Assembly: GCF_004364805.1 (NCBI RefSeq)
Contig: NZ_SOAP01000001.1
Span: forward strand, 2,024,147 to 2,088,146
Direction: 5' to 3'
Length of the DNA: 64,000 bases
DNA from: Pelagimonas phthalicica
Lineage (GTDB): Bacteria; Pseudomonadota; Alphaproteobacteria; Rhodobacterales; Rhodobacteraceae
The first letter of the stretch is position 1; every line of letters starts with the position of its first letter. Made by a program: the position numbers and the translations under genes. The notes under the pieces were generated by a model that was not told the origin of the DNA, made no database searches, and saw only the letters and a program-made list of their open reading frames with translations. This document shows positions 43,578 through 53,465 of this stretch, in pieces.

Positions 43578-44360
43578 ATGGAATCAGCTTTGGATTGGCA
43601 TACAGCGCGCGCCATGTTGGAATGGCAGGCGGAGATGGGGGTGGATGAGGCGATCCTTGCCGCCCCGGTGGATCGCTTTGCCGCCGAGGAAGAGGCGAAA
43701 GCCAAGGCAGAGGCGGCCCGCGCCCAACCCGTGGGGCAGGCCGCGCAGCGCGTGGCGGAGCCTGAGGTTGATCCGATTGACGAGGCCGTGAAGGCCGCCA
43801 AGGCCGCGCAGGATCTGGCGGGATTGCAGGCGGCAATGGCGGCTTATCCGCATTGCCCGTTGAAACGCGGCGCGCGCAATCTGGTGTTTTCCGACGGGGT
43901 GGCCGGGGCCAAGGTCATGCTGATTGGCGAGGCACCGGGGCGTGACGAGGATTTGCAGGGCAAGCCCTTTGTCGGCCGCGCCGGGCAGTTGCTGGATAAG
44001 ATGCTGGCAGCGATTGATCTGTCGCGCGAAGACAGTGCCTATATCACCAATGTTCTGCCCTGGCGCCCGCCGCAGAACCGTGACCCCAAACCCGAAGAGA
44101 TCGCGATGATGCTGCCGTTTCTGAAGCGGCATATCGCCTTGGCCAAGCCTGAGGTGATCGTGATCGTGGGCAATTTTTCCTGTCAGGCCCTGCTGGGCAA
44201 ACGTGGGATTACCCGTTTGCGCGGGAATTGGACACAGGCCGAGGGCAAACCCGCCCTGCCCATGTTCCACCCGGCTTATTTGCTGCGCAATCCGGCGGCC
44301 AAGCGCAAGGCCTGGGCCGACCTGTTGGAGATCCGCGCCAAACTGAACAGCCTGTCATGA
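43578..44360 (+). CDS. Uracil-DNA glycosylase, family 4-like
   Basis: A 260-residue base-excision repair enzyme that removes uracil from DNA. Motif A is GEAPGRDEDLQGKPFVGRAGQLLD and motif B is FHPAYLLRNP. Residues 1-85 are an Ala/Glu-rich N-terminal extension. Family 4 enzymes normally bind a 4Fe-4S cluster through four Cys, but this protein has only two Cys (HCPLKRG and NFSCQALL), so the cluster is probably absent. Its 3' end overlaps the LysE gene (ATGA). Confidence 0.88.
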   Translation: MESALDWHTARAMLEWQAEMGVDEAILAAPVDRFAAEEEAKAKAEAARAQPVGQAAQRVAEPEVDPIDEAVKAAKAAQDLAGLQAAMAAYPHCPLKRGARNLVFSDGVAGAKVMLIGEAPGRDEDLQGKPFVGRAGQLLDKMLAAIDLSREDSAYITNVLPWRPPQNRDPKPEEIAMMLPFLKRHIALAKPEVIVIVGNFSCQALLGKRGITRLRGNWTQAEGKPALPMFHPAYLLRNPAAKRKAWADLLEIRAKLNSLS

Positions 44361-44971
44361 TCCCTGATCCACTTGTTTTGCTGACCTTTGTTCCGGCGGC
44401 CTTGGCGCTGAACCTCACGCCGGGCACCGACATGATGTTTTGTCTGGCACAGGGGTTGCGCGGCGGTGCGAAACCCGGTTGGGCGGCCTCTGCCGGGATA
44501 TCGGCCGGGGCTTTTGCGCATACATTCCTGGCCGGGATCGGGTTGGGCGCGCTGGTCGCCGCGCATCCGGCGGCGTTTGACGTGATCCGTTGGGCTGGCG
44601 TTGCCTATCTGCTGTTCCTTGCCTGGAAGACCTTGCGCAGCCCCATCGGGGCGGCCAGTGCCAAGGCGCTTACAGCCTCACAAGCGGCCTGGCAAGGATT
44701 CGCGGTCAACCTGACCAATCCCAAAGTTATCCTGTTCTTCCTGGCCTTTGTGCCGCAATTCATTGATCCGACCCGTGCGGTGTTGCCGCAATTCATGTTC
44801 TTTGGGGCGGTGATGGCACTGGGGGGATTGATCGTGAACGGATTGGTTGGCCAATTCGCGGGTCAATTGCGTGGCTACCTCAAGGCAGGCAGTTTGAGCG
44901 AAAAGATCACCCGCTGGGTCAGTGCGACGGTCTTTGGCGCATTGGCGGCGCGATTGGCGCTGAAGGCCTAG
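44357..44971 (+). CDS. LysE/RhtB-family amino-acid exporter
   Basis: A 204-residue inner-membrane transporter with six predicted helices. The LALNLTPGTDMMFCLAQGLRGG start and the GFAVNLTNPKVILFFLAFVPQF signature are typical. The ATG at 44357 overlaps the UDG stop by 4 nt. It probably exports amino acids or derivatives such as homoserine or its lactone; substrate unknown. The 3' end overlaps the pabC-like gene, convergent, by 4 nt. Confidence 0.9.
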   Translation: MIPDPLVLLTFVPAALALNLTPGTDMMFCLAQGLRGGAKPGWAASAGISAGAFAHTFLAGIGLGALVAAHPAAFDVIRWAGVAYLLFLAWKTLRSPIGAASAKALTASQAAWQGFAVNLTNPKVILFFLAFVPQFIDPTRAVLPQFMFFGAVMALGGLIVNGLVGQFAGQLRGYLKAGSLSEKITRWVSATVFGALAARLALKA

Positions 44972-45615
44972 GGTATTTCAACGAAGGTCGCTGGTATCAG
45001 GCCGCGCATAGCGTTGCCCATATGGAACGAGCTGGCCGAAGTGAGCTCGGCGAGGGTCAGGGCTCTTGTCTGATACTGGCCCAAATCCAGCAAATGAGCG
45101 CGCAGAACGCCCGGCAAAAGGCCGGAGGATAGAGGTGGAGTCAGCCTCTCACCCGCCTGTGTTGTTATAAACAGATTGGTGATGGTGCCTTCGCAGAGCT
45201 CATCGCGTTCATTGAGGAACAGCAGCTCGTCAATGCCATCAGGTAGGGCCGCACGCGCGGACTCATAGAGCGCGCGGCGGGTGGATTTGTGGCGCAGCCA
45301 TGGCTCGGCGCTGTCCAGCCGCTGATCGGCAATGGCCACACGCCAGACGCTGGGCGTCGGGGGTAGGGGGCTTGTGGTCAGCTCGGGTTGGCCCCGGGCC
45401 GAAAGGGTCAGGCGACAGCGCAGCGGCTCGGACGGGTTCAAAGACTCGATATCGGCGCGGATCTGCGCGATCTCCATCGGAATGCCCAAACCCCGCGCCG
45501 AGCGCGCCATACGATCCAGATGACGCGCCAAAAGCGGCGTTTCGCGATCCGGATAAACCGCAAAGGTTTCGATCAGGCGAAACTCGGGCTCAGCTGGGCA
45601 AAGCGGGCTTTCCAT
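44968..45615 (-). CDS. pabC: Class IV aminotransferase, aminodeoxychorismate lyase-like
   Basis: A 215-residue PLP enzyme of fold type IV. FRLIETFAVYPDRETPLLARHLDRM leads to the RALYESARAALPDGIDELLFLNERDELCEGTITNLF region with the cofactor contacts, and the Lys is expected in HKSTRRALY. It would release pyruvate from aminodeoxychorismate to give 4-aminobenzoate for folate. It overlaps pabB by 43 nt, which supports the pathway assignment. Confidence 0.87.
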   Translation of the reverse strand: MESPLCPAEPEFRLIETFAVYPDRETPLLARHLDRMARSARGLGIPMEIAQIRADIESLNPSEPLRCRLTLSARGQPELTTSPLPPTPSVWRVAIADQRLDSAEPWLRHKSTRRALYESARAALPDGIDELLFLNERDELCEGTITNLFITTQAGERLTPPLSSGLLPGVLRAHLLDLGQYQTRALTLAELTSASSFHMGNAMRGLIPATFVEIP

Positions 45616-46691
45616 AGCGCTTCCTCATATTCGGATGTGGCGGTGCTGTCCCAGACGACGCCGCCGCCCACATTCAACCTGGCCGCGCCGTTTTCCACCA
45701 TCAGCGTGCGAATGGCGACGTTGAAACAGCTGCTGCCATCTGGGGCCATCCAGCCGATTGACCCGCAATAGATTTCGCGCGGATTTGGTTCGAGGTCCGA
45801 CAGGATTTCCATCGCGCGGATCTTGGGCGCACCGGTGACAGACCCACAGGGGAACAGCGCGCGCAGGATGTCTGGCAGCGTTGTGTCGGGCAAAAGCTGG
45901 GCCTGAACCAGCGACACCATCTGGTGCACAGTGGCATAGGATTCGACCTTGAACAGTTCGGGAACCTTGACGCTACCAGGCACGGAAACGCGACTGATAT
46001 CGTTGCGCAAGAGATCAACGATCATCAGGTTTTCGGCGCAGTTCTTTTCGTCCTGCGCTAGCCACGTCTTGCGGCGCTCATCCTCAACCGGGTCATCGCT
46101 GCGCGGCAGGGTGCCTTTCATCGGGCGGGTTTCGATCTGGCCTGCGGCACTGGTGCGAAAGAAAAGCTCGGGCGAGCGGGACAGGATGTCAGGCAAGCCG
46201 GGGACCTGAACCAAAGCCCCGTAGCTGACGGGCTGACGGGCCTGCAACGCGGCGTAGAGCGCGGCGGTGTCGCCAGAGACGGGAAGGGTCAAAGGAAAGG
46301 TCAGGTTGGCCTGATAGATGTCGCCAGCTCCAATCGCGCGGTGTACTTGCTCAAAGGCGCGCTCATAGTCCTGCGCGCTCCAACTGGGGCGCGGGGCGTC
46401 AATCGCGCCAGCGGCGGGTGGCAGATCAGTCGAGATCGGCGCGTCAAAGACGCCAAAACACAAAAGCGGCAGTCGTCGCTGACCCGGCAGGCGCGGGGCC
46501 AGCTTGGGTTCCAGCACATAGCCCAGCTCGTAACTGGCAAAGCCCGCGATCCAGGCCCCGGCCAATTGCGCCTGTTCCAGCTCGGCCAAAGCCCCGGCCA
46601 CCTCGGCGGGTGAGTCGGCGCGAATGACCTGTCGGGGCGACTCAAAAGTCGCTCCTGTGCCGTTTGGTCCGTGATCAAATCTGATCTTCAT
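45573..46691 (-). CDS. pabB: Aminodeoxychorismate synthase component I
   Basis: Chorismate-binding enzyme for 4-aminobenzoate synthesis. The 372-residue protein has the ETRPMKGTLPRSDDP, ENLMIVDLLRNDISRV and FPCGSVTGAPKIRAMEIL signatures; the last is the family's catalytic segment. The N-terminal region is shorter than in anthranilate synthase. It lies directly upstream of the pabC-like gene. Confidence 0.94.
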   Translation of the reverse strand: MKIRFDHGPNGTGATFESPRQVIRADSPAEVAGALAELEQAQLAGAWIAGFASYELGYVLEPKLAPRLPGQRRLPLLCFGVFDAPISTDLPPAAGAIDAPRPSWSAQDYERAFEQVHRAIGAGDIYQANLTFPLTLPVSGDTAALYAALQARQPVSYGALVQVPGLPDILSRSPELFFRTSAAGQIETRPMKGTLPRSDDPVEDERRKTWLAQDEKNCAENLMIVDLLRNDISRVSVPGSVKVPELFKVESYATVHQMVSLVQAQLLPDTTLPDILRALFPCGSVTGAPKIRAMEILSDLEPNPREIYCGSIGWMAPDGSSCFNVAIRTLMVENGAARLNVGGGVVWDSTATSEYEEALWKARFAQLSPSFA

Positions 46692-46785
46692 GGCTGCCTC
46701 GCGCTGTTCCGGCCAGCGATATAAGGGTTTTTGCCCGAAACGAAAGGTTAGAAAGCGGCAAATGCGGCTTGAATTCCGATACCAC

Positions 46786-46813
46786 TTGCACCTTTTGACT
46801 CACTGCCTATAAC
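46786..46813 (+). promoter_or_regulatory. Candidate sigma-70 promoter of carB
   Basis: TTGCAC (46786-46791), a 16-bp spacer and TATAAC (46808-46813), about 70 bp upstream of the carB start. The leader carries a GGGCGC / GCGCCC hairpin (46826-46844) with a UUCG-like loop. Confidence 0.5.
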
Positions 46814-46884
46814 GCACGACAATTTGGGCGCTTCGGGGGCGCCCTGTGCCAGACCGCCACGCCAGACATACAAAGAGGTGCACC

Positions 46885-49800
46885 ATGCCGAAGAGAACCG
46901 ACATTCAGTCGATCATGATCATCGGGGCGGGGCCCATTGTTATTGGTCAGGCCTGCGAGTTTGACTATTCGGGTGCCCAAGCCTGTAAGGCGCTGCGCGA
47001 AGAAGGTTACCGGGTGATCCTGGTCAACTCCAACCCGGCGACGATCATGACCGACCCGGAACTGGCGGATGCGACCTATATCGAGCCGATCACACCCGAA
47101 GTTGTCGCAAAAATCATCGAAAAAGAACGCCCCGATGCGCTGCTGCCGACCATGGGCGGGCAGACCGGGCTGAACACCTCTCTGGCGCTCGAAGAGATGG
47201 GCGTGCTCGACAAGTTCAACGTCGAAATGATCGGGGCCAAGCGCGATGCCATTGAAATGGCAGAAGATCGCAAGCTGTTCCGCGAGGCGATGGACCGTCT
47301 GGGCATCGAAAACCCCAAGGCGACCATCATCACCGCGCCCAAGAAAGACGATGGCAATGCCGATCTGGATGCCGGCGTTGCGATGGCGCTTGAGGAGCTT
47401 GAGGAAATCGGCCTGCCCGCGATTATCCGCCCGGCCTTTACCCTGGGCGGGACCGGCGGTGGCGTGGCCTATAACCGCGAGGATTACATCCATTTCTGCC
47501 GCACAGGCATGGATGCCTCTCCGGTCAATCAGATCCTCGTTGATGAAAGCCTGCTGGGCTGGAAAGAATACGAGATGGAGGTTGTGCGCGACAAAGCCGA
47601 CAACGCCATTATCGTCTGCGCGATTGAGAATGTGGACCCGATGGGCGTGCATACCGGTGATTCGATCACCGTCGCCCCGGCCCTGACCCTGACCGACAAA
47701 GAATACCAGATCATGCGCACGCATTCGATCAACGTTCTGCGTGAAATCGGCGTCGAAACCGGCGGGTCCAACGTGCAATGGGCGGTTAACCCCGATGATG
47801 GCCGCATGGTTGTGATCGAGATGAACCCGCGCGTGTCGCGCTCCTCGGCTCTGGCCTCCAAGGCGACCGGTTTCCCGATTGCCAAGATTGCCGCCAAGCT
47901 GGCTGTGGGCTACACGCTGGACGAGTTGGACAATGACATCACCAAGGTGACCCCGGCCTCGTTCGAGCCGACCATCGACTATGTCGTGACCAAGATCCCG
48001 AAATTCGCCTTTGAGAAATTCCCAGGCTCTAAGCCTTACCTGACCACCGCAATGAAATCTGTGGGCGAGGCGATGGCCATTGGCCGTACCATCCACGAAT
48101 CGCTGCAAAAGGCGCTGGCCAGCATGGAATCCGGCCTGACCGGTTTTGACGAGGTCGAGATCCCCGGCGCGCCGGACAAGGCGGCTGTGATCAAAGCAAT
48201 CGGCGAACAGACCCCGGACCGCATGCGCACCATTGCGCAAGCCATGCGCCATGGTCTCAGCGATGATGAAATCCAGAACGTGACGTCGTTCGATCCATGG
48301 TTTCTGGCCCGCATTCGCGAAATCGTCGAGGCTGAGGAAGCCGTGCGCGCCAATGGCCTGCCGTCGGATGAGGCCGGGCTGCGCGACCTCAAGATGCTCG
48401 GCTTTACCGATGCCCGCCTGGCGAAACTCACCGGGTTCAGCGAAAAAGACGTGCGCGACCGCCGCCTCAAGGCCGGTGTCACCGCCGTGTTCAAACGCAT
48501 CGACACCTGCGCGGCTGAGTTCGAGGCGCAGACACCGTATATGTATTCCACCTATGAAGAGCCGATGATGGGCGAGGTGGAATGCGAGGCGCGTCCCTCG
48601 GATCGCAAGAAAGTCGTCGTGCTGGGCGGTGGCCCGAACCGGATCGGTCAGGGCATCGAGTTCGATTATTGCTGCTGTCACGCCTGTTTCGCATTGGCGG
48701 ATGCCGGTTACGAAACCATCATGATCAACTGCAACCCCGAAACCGTGTCGACCGATTACGACACCTCGGACCGGTTGTATTTCGAACCGCTGACCTTCGA
48801 AAACGTCATGGAGATCCTGCGGGTTGAGCAGGAAAACGGCACGCTGCACGGTGTGATCGTTCAATTCGGCGGCCAGACCCCGCTGAAACTGGCCAACGCG
48901 CTTGAGGCCGAGGGTATCCCGATCCTGGGCACCACCCCAGACGCCATTGACCTCGCCGAAGACCGCGAACGGTTCCAGGCGCTGGTCAACCAGTTGGGTC
49001 TGAAACAGCCCAAGAACGGCATCGCCTCCACCGACGCCCAAGCGCTTGCCATTGCCGAGGAAATCGGCTTCCCGCTGGTGATCCGCCCCTCCTACGTGCT
49101 GGGTGGCCGCGCCATGGAAATCGTGCGCGATATGGCGCAGCTCGAACGCTATATCAACGAGGCGGTGGTTGTTTCCGGCGACAGCCCGGTTCTGCTCGAC
49201 AGCTATCTGGCGGGCGCGGTTGAGCTGGATGTGGATGCGCTGTGTGACGGTGAAAACGTCCACGTGGCGGGCATCATGCAGCATATCGAAGAGGCCGGCG
49301 TGCATTCCGGCGACTCTGCCTGCTCTTTGCCGCCATACTCGCTGGATCAGGACATGCTGGCCGAGATCAAGCGCCAGACCGTGGAATTGGCCAAGGCCCT
49401 GCACGTTGTGGGCCTGATGAACGTTCAGTTCGCCATCAAAGGCGGCGAGGTCTTCCTGATCGAGGTGAACCCACGTGCCTCGCGCACCGTGCCGTTTGTG
49501 GCCAAGGCCACCGATAGCGCGATTGCCTCCATCGCCGCGCGTCTGATGGCCGGTGAGCCACTCTCAAATTTCCCCGAGCGTCCCGCCTATCCTGAGAATG
49601 CCGATTACGACACCGACATTCCGCTGGCTGACCCGATGACCCTGGCCGATCCTGATCTGCCTTGGTTCAGCGTCAAAGAGGCGGTGCTGCCCTTTGCCCG
49701 TTTCCCCGGCGTTGACACCATTCTGGGGCCAGAGATGCGCTCAACCGGCGAGGTCATGGGCTGGGATCGCACCTTTGCGCGCGCCTTCCTCAAGGCGCAG

Positions 49801-50217
49801 CTGGGCGCGGGCAACCACTTGCCCACAGGCGGCGCGGTGTTCTTTTCGATCAAGGATGACGACAAGACGCCGCAACTGGTGGAAACCGCGCAGATCCTGG
49901 ACGGTCTGGGCTTCAAGATCGTGGCGACCTCGGGCACCGCGGCCTTCCTCGGCGAACATGGGATCAGCTGTGATGTGACCAAAAAGGTCTATGAGGGCCG
50001 TCCGAACGTTGTCGACGTGATGAAGGATGGCGGCATCCAACTGGTGATGAACACCACCGAAGGATCCGCCGCCGTGTCAGACAGCCGCGAAATCCGCTCG
50101 GTCGCGCTCTATGACAAGATCCCCTACTTCACCACCGCCGCCGGCGCCCACGCCGCCGCCCTGGCGATGAAGGAACGCGAAGAGGGTGATCTGGTGGTCA
50201 AATCGCTGCAGGCGTAA
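46885..50217 (+). CDS. carB: Carbamoyl-phosphate synthase large subunit
   Basis: The ammonia-using synthetase half of carbamoyl-phosphate synthase, feeding arginine and pyrimidine synthesis. The 1110-residue protein has two homologous halves. ATP-grasp sites appear in the first ([30 protein letters not shown]) and second ([34 protein letters not shown]) halves, followed by an MGS-like allosteric domain (about 960-1110). The ATG at 46885 with AAAGAGG upstream gives the canonical [18 protein letters not shown]. carA is not adjacent. Confidence 0.98.
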   Translation: MPKRTDIQSIMIIGAGPIVIGQACEFDYSGAQACKALREEGYRVILVNSNPATIMTDPELADATYIEPITPEVVAKIIEKERPDALLPTMGGQTGLNTSLALEEMGVLDKFNVEMIGAKRDAIEMAEDRKLFREAMDRLGIENPKATIITAPKKDDGNADLDAGVAMALEELEEIGLPAIIRPAFTLGGTGGGVAYNREDYIHFCRTGMDASPVNQILVDESLLGWKEYEMEVVRDKADNAIIVCAIENVDPMGVHTGDSITVAPALTLTDKEYQIMRTHSINVLREIGVETGGSNVQWAVNPDDGRMVVIEMNPRVSRSSALASKATGFPIAKIAAKLAVGYTLDELDNDITKVTPASFEPTIDYVVTKIPKFAFEKFPGSKPYLTTAMKSVGEAMAIGRTIHESLQKALASMESGLTGFDEVEIPGAPDKAAVIKAIGEQTPDRMRTIAQAMRHGLSDDEIQNVTSFDPWFLARIREIVEAEEAVRANGLPSDEAGLRDLKMLGFTDARLAKLTGFSEKDVRDRRLKAGVTAVFKRIDTCAAEFEAQTPYMYSTYEEPMMGEVECEARPSDRKKVVVLGGGPNRIGQGIEFDYCCCHACFALADAGYETIMINCNPETVSTDYDTSDRLYFEPLTFENVMEILRVEQENGTLHGVIVQFGGQTPLKLANALEAEGIPILGTTPDAIDLAEDRERFQALVNQLGLKQPKNGIASTDAQALAIAEEIGFPLVIRPSYVLGGRAMEIVRDMAQLERYINEAVVVSGDSPVLLDSYLAGAVELDVDALCDGENVHVAGIMQHIEEAGVHSGDSACSLPPYSLDQDMLAEIKRQTVELAKALHVVGLMNVQFAIKGGEVFLIEVNPRASRTVPFVAKATDSAIASIAARLMAGEPLSNFPERPAYPENADYDTDIPLADPMTLADPDLPWFSVKEAVLPFARFPGVDTILGPEMRSTGEVMGWDRTFARAFLKAQLGAGNHLPTGGAVFFSIKDDDKTPQLVETAQILDGLGFKIVATSGTAAFLGEHGISCDVTKKVYEGRPNVVDVMKDGGIQLVMNTTEGSAAVSDSREIRSVALYDKIPYFTTAAGAHAAALAMKEREEGDLVVKSLQA

Positions 50218-50242
50218 ACTGCCGCACCAGAACCGAGATTTC

Positions 50243-50269
50243 ACGAGGGGCCAATCGGCCCCTCGTTTT
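50243..50269 (+). terminator. Rho-independent terminator of carB
   Basis: ACGAGGGGCC-AATC-GGCCCCTCGT stem followed by TTT, 25 nt after the carB stop. Confidence 0.88.
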
Positions 50270-50627
50270 ACATGAGCAGCCGGATCTATTGGAAACCCTA
50301 TTTTTAGACCGTGTTGACAAAAGGGATTCACACCGGGCCTTGGACGCGTTTCAAGCTGGTATCTGTCTTAGAGAACAATATGCCCCGAAATCTGGTTGAA
50401 CGGTGTTCTAATGAGCTCAAGAGCGCCCGCAGCGTCGCTACCCGATTTGACTAAACTGCAGAAATCCAACTCGGGTTCGTCGACATCACCTCCACCCGGC
50501 ATTGGGGGCGCAATTTGTCAACATGACCTAACCGGTCTATCGCTCCTGATTAAACCCTTACCCCATCGCGCGTTGCGTTGTGCGATGGGGCAAGAAAGCT
50601 TTAAACGCCTCTTTTCAAAGCGTTACA

Positions 50628-50647
50628 GAGTTGACAGCTGTCAACTC
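50628..50647. promoter_or_regulatory. 20-bp perfect palindrome with FNR-like half-sites
   Basis: GAGTTGACAGCTGTCAACTC is fully self-complementary. Its centre TTGAC-AGCT-GTCAA matches the FNR-type layout and shares half-sites with the box at 53390. No gene starts nearby on either strand. Confidence 0.5.
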
Positions 50648-50664
50648 CTCCGGTTTTTTGCCGG

Positions 50665-51357
50665 TCAGACAGCCCTGTTCACCCGATGGAAAATATGGGT
50701 AAAGGTTGCCGCCCCAAGCACCGGGATCAACAGGTTCACCAGCGGGATCGACAGCGGCATCGCCATCAACACCCCAGCGGCCCAAATCGTCACAAGGTGA
50801 CGCTTGCGCAGCTTATAGGCCGCGTCCCGCCCGACACGCCGCATCGCAGCCAGAGTGAAATATTCATTACCCAGCAAGAACCCGTTCAACCCCCAAAAGA
50901 TGAACGGGGCCAAAGGCGCGAAAAAGACATAGAGCACCAGCGCCACAAGGTTCGCGACCACCATGATGCCCAGGAATCGGAACGTGTCGCGCAGCCCATC
51001 CGAAAGCGAAACCGGGGTGGCCGCGCCAAGACCGGGATAGTGTTTGTCCTCAACCGCCTGCGCGACCTCATCCAGAAACAGCGATGTGATGGCCGAGGCG
51101 GTCGGCACCATCAGGAACACCGACAGAACCATCATCAGGGGCACCATGGCCCAGCTCAGCACATTGTCCAGCCATTGGATCTCGCCGACCCAGGGGATCG
51201 ACACGGAATCGCCCACGAAAAAGCCGACCCCCCAGACGAACAACGCGCTGATGCCGAACAGAATGGCAAAGGCCAGACCGACTCCGCGCAACAAGACGGA
51301 CCGGAAACGGCGGTCGCTGAGCTGCGCCAGCGCCGAGAAAAACGCAGAAATGATCAT
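50665..51357 (-). CDS. EI24/CysZ-family membrane protein
   Basis: A 230-residue inner-membrane protein with several long hydrophobic helices (about 22-48, 65-90, 128-158 and 195-222). Hallmarks of the EI24/CysZ family are VFLMVPTASAITSLFLDEVAQAVED and the GLNGFLLGNEYFTLAAMRR segment. CysZ imports sulphate, but no sulphur genes adjoin it, so the role is uncertain. Its start overlaps the nitroreductase stop by 4 nt (ATGA). Confidence 0.87.
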   Translation of the reverse strand: MIISAFFSALAQLSDRRFRSVLLRGVGLAFAILFGISALFVWGVGFFVGDSVSIPWVGEIQWLDNVLSWAMVPLMMVLSVFLMVPTASAITSLFLDEVAQAVEDKHYPGLGAATPVSLSDGLRDTFRFLGIMVVANLVALVLYVFFAPLAPFIFWGLNGFLLGNEYFTLAAMRRVGRDAAYKLRKRHLVTIWAAGVLMAMPLSIPLVNLLIPVLGAATFTHIFHRVNRAV

Positions 51358-51932
51358 TCATCTACCCAGGTTGTAATAGTATCCAAATCCGGGCGTGGGC
51401 GCTCGGGCGGGGTCAGACGCTCGGTGCCGATATGGATGAAACCAGCCACCTTTTCATGCTCCGCTAACCCCAGTGCCGCCTGAACAAAGCCGCGATCATG
51501 CGAGGTCCAGCCGGATAGCCAATTTGCACCCCAGCCATCGGCCAGGGCCGCGTTCAACAGCGCCAGACAAACCGCGCCGGCCGAATAGCTTTGTTCAATC
51601 GTGGGCACTTTGGGGCTGTCCTTTTGCACTTCGATCACCGCCACGCAAAGCGGGCTATCGGCAAAGGCGGCCTGTGCCTTGGCGATCTCCTCGGGGATCT
51701 TGCCCAGGCGTTCACCCGCCGGGGCGACCTCATCCGCCAGACGTGCCAATGCGGCCCCTTCCAGCACGATGAACCGCCATGGCTCCAGTTTGCCATGATC
51801 CGGGCTGCGCGCGGCTGCCGTCAGCAAGGTCATCAACCGGTCGCGATCCGGGGCGGGCCCTTGCAAGGTTTTGGCAGGGCGCGACCTGCGGGTCAGCAAA
51901 AAGTCGAGAGCTTGGGGATTGGGATCTGGCAT
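51354..51932 (-). CDS. Nitroreductase-family protein (YdjA-like)
   Basis: A 192-residue FMN-dependent oxidoreductase. FLLTRRSRPAKTL and the SPDHGKLEPWRFIVLEG FMN-binding segment are typical of the short YdjA-type branch, as is GWGANWLSGW. A likely FMNH2-dependent reductase; substrate unknown. It is coupled to the EI24/CysZ gene. Confidence 0.88.
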   Translation of the reverse strand: MPDPNPQALDFLLTRRSRPAKTLQGPAPDRDRLMTLLTAAARSPDHGKLEPWRFIVLEGAALARLADEVAPAGERLGKIPEEIAKAQAAFADSPLCVAVIEVQKDSPKVPTIEQSYSAGAVCLALLNAALADGWGANWLSGWTSHDRGFVQAALGLAEHEKVAGFIHIGTERLTPPERPRPDLDTITTWVDE

Positions 51933-52031
51933 GGGGTCTCCTGAATACGCGTGCTGTCTATGTCAGTGCTGGAGGCGCGGGAATCAACCGTCAAGATTGT
52001 CGAAAATCGGCACCGGTGGTAGCTGAGGGAC

Positions 52032-52286
52032 ATGCCCTTGCCTGATTTAACCGATCTTGCCGTACCCGGCACTACCATCCAGATCCGCGTCACACCCAAA
52101 GCTGCGCGTAGCCGGATTGAGCGCGGGTCGGACGGGTTGCGCATCTATGTCACGACGGTTCCGGAAAACGGTAAAGCCAATGCGGCGGTGCTAAAACTTT
52201 TGGCTAAGGCGCTGGGCGTTCCCAAGTCACGCATGTCCATAATTCGCGGCCTGCAATCGCGGGACAAAACCATAAAGGTAGGCTAG
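52032..52286 (+). CDS. DUF167 family protein (YggU-like)
   Basis: An 84-residue protein with the DUF167 signature: IQIRVTPKAARSRIE, PENGKANAAVLKLLAKALGVPKSRMSII and GLQSRDKTIKV. The function is not known. It ends 4 nt into the convergent small hypothetical gene. Confidence 0.9.
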   Translation: MPLPDLTDLAVPGTTIQIRVTPKAARSRIERGSDGLRIYVTTVPENGKANAAVLKLLAKALGVPKSRMSIIRGLQSRDKTIKVG

Positions 52287-52525
52287 TCCGACGTCTCTTC
52301 GGTGCGCGAGTAAACCCCTTCGGGCAGGGAAACCGCCGCGATCAGATCCTGCATCTGTGAGATCGATAGAGTGATTCTTTGGGTTGTGTCCGTGCGGGGA
52401 TCAAACTGTTCGACCGTGATGCAATCTTCGAAGGTCGACACGACCACATCTTCGGTCAAGGGGGCCTTGCCCTCATCAACCAGGGTCACAACGGTGGCGT
52501 CAAATTCGTGCTCGATGCTGAACAT
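52283..52525 (-). CDS. Small hypothetical acidic protein
   Basis: An 80-residue acidic protein with no recognised domain. It is predicted beta-rich in the first half and has the helix SISQMQDLIAAVSLPEG near the C-terminus. The frame has coding-like codon use and a compact convergent arrangement with the DUF167 gene, but evidence for translation is modest. Confidence 0.55.
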   Translation of the reverse strand: MFSIEHEFDATVVTLVDEGKAPLTEDVVVSTFEDCITVEQFDPRTDTTQRITLSISQMQDLIAAVSLPEGVYSRTEETSD

Positions 52526-52656
52526 GGTTTCAGCTTAGCGGCGAAAAGCTGCGGGTGGAACTGCCTTTTGGAAAAATCCCACCGAATTGTGAGAGGGCAG
52601 GGCTGGCCCGAGCAGGTTTCTGCGCCTATGGTAGTCCTACGCTAACAGGATGGCAA

Positions 52657-53379
52657 ATGACGCGCTTTCTCCCTCTGGTTCTGCTGTTTCTTGCAGCTTG
52701 TACCGAGCTGCCGGTTGATGCGGTGGCTCCGGCCCCCAATGCTGACGCCCCCAAACCCTCTGCTGCCGAGACAGAGGTGCAAAGGCGCGCGGCCAAAGCG
52801 GCGCGGCAATTCATTTCCGTGGTGGAAACCGTCGAACCGGTGGCTGAGAGCGAATGCCGGCGCGTGACCCGTGGCGTCAATTGCGATTTCCAGATCGTGG
52901 TCGATGACCGCCCGGACCAACCGCCAAATGCGTTTCAAACGGTTGACCGCGCGGGCCGTCCGATTCTGGCGTTCAACCTTGCCCTGATCACCTCGGTGCG
53001 CAACGCGGATGAGCTGGCCTTTATCATGGGGCACGAAGCGGCCCATCATATTCTGCACCATCTCGACAAATCACGGGAAACCGCAACCTATGGTGCTGTG
53101 ATCCTGTCTGGTATCGCGGCCTTGGGCGGGGCCGACGCGGAAACTGTGCGTTCAGCTGAGGAGTTGGGGGCCGTCATTGGCGCGCGCTCCTTCTCAAAGG
53201 AGTTTGAGCTGGAGGCCGACCGTCTGGGCACCATCATCGCGGCGCGCGCCGGGTATGACCCGGTTCTGGGGTCTGAATTCTTTAACCGCATTCCGGATCC
53301 CGGGAATGAATTCCTTGGCACGCATCCACCCAATGCCGCCCGCCGTGAAATGGTGCGAAAAACGGCTGCTGCCCTGTAA
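52657..53379 (+). CDS. M48-family metallopeptidase lipoprotein
   Basis: A 240-residue zinc peptidase. The start at 52657 gives MTRFLPLVLLFLAACTELPV, a lipoprotein signal with the lipobox LAAC (Cys about residue 15). The catalytic motif HEAAHH (H-E-x-x-H) is in MGHEAAHHILHH, and a second Glu region FELEADRLGTIIAARAG supplies the third zinc ligand. It is probably a periplasmic BepA/LoiP-like protease in outer-membrane quality control. It lies directly upstream of the FNR box and the DUF6455 triad. Confidence 0.87.
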   Translation: MTRFLPLVLLFLAACTELPVDAVAPAPNADAPKPSAAETEVQRRAAKAARQFISVVETVEPVAESECRRVTRGVNCDFQIVVDDRPDQPPNAFQTVDRAGRPILAFNLALITSVRNADELAFIMGHEAAHHILHHLDKSRETATYGAVILSGIAALGGADAETVRSAEELGAVIGARSFSKEFELEADRLGTIIAARAGYDPVLGSEFFNRIPDPGNEFLGTHPPNAARREMVRKTAAAL

Positions 53380-53389
53380 GATCGGTACG

Positions 53390-53403
53390 TTGACCTGGGT
53401 CAA
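53390..53403. promoter_or_regulatory. FNR/FnrL-type box upstream of the DUF6455 triad
   Basis: TTGACCTGGGTCAA is a perfect TTGAC-N4-GTCAA dyad, a common Rhodobacteraceae FnrL/NnrR-type variant. It lies 62 bp before the first DUF6455 start codon and 10 bp after the M48 stop. Confidence 0.7.
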
Positions 53404-53465
53404 GGCCGTTTCTCTGCCTTTCCGATACAGCTTTCCTTGTTTGACGCAGTCACAGGGAATCAGAG

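Larger units (their letters stand above)
50218..50664. other. 447-bp intergenic region between carB and the CysZ-like gene
   Basis: Contains the carB terminator, a CCCCATCGC / GCGATGGGG hairpin (50561-50590, 12-nt loop), a 20-bp perfect palindrome at 50628 and a CCGG-tttttt-gCCGG dyad. No ORF here has coding character. It is the second-longest gap in the window; an sRNA is possible but unproven. Confidence 0.6.

Noticed and set aside
46826..46844. Pyrimidine or arginine riboswitch in the carB leader
   Set aside because: Only one short UUCG-capped hairpin is visible; no known riboswitch architecture or attenuator with a T-tract is present.
50396..50800. Possible 134-codon gene in the carB-CysZ gap
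   Set aside because: It overlaps the CysZ-like gene on the opposite strand, spans two hairpins and the palindrome, and has no domain or ribosome-binding site.
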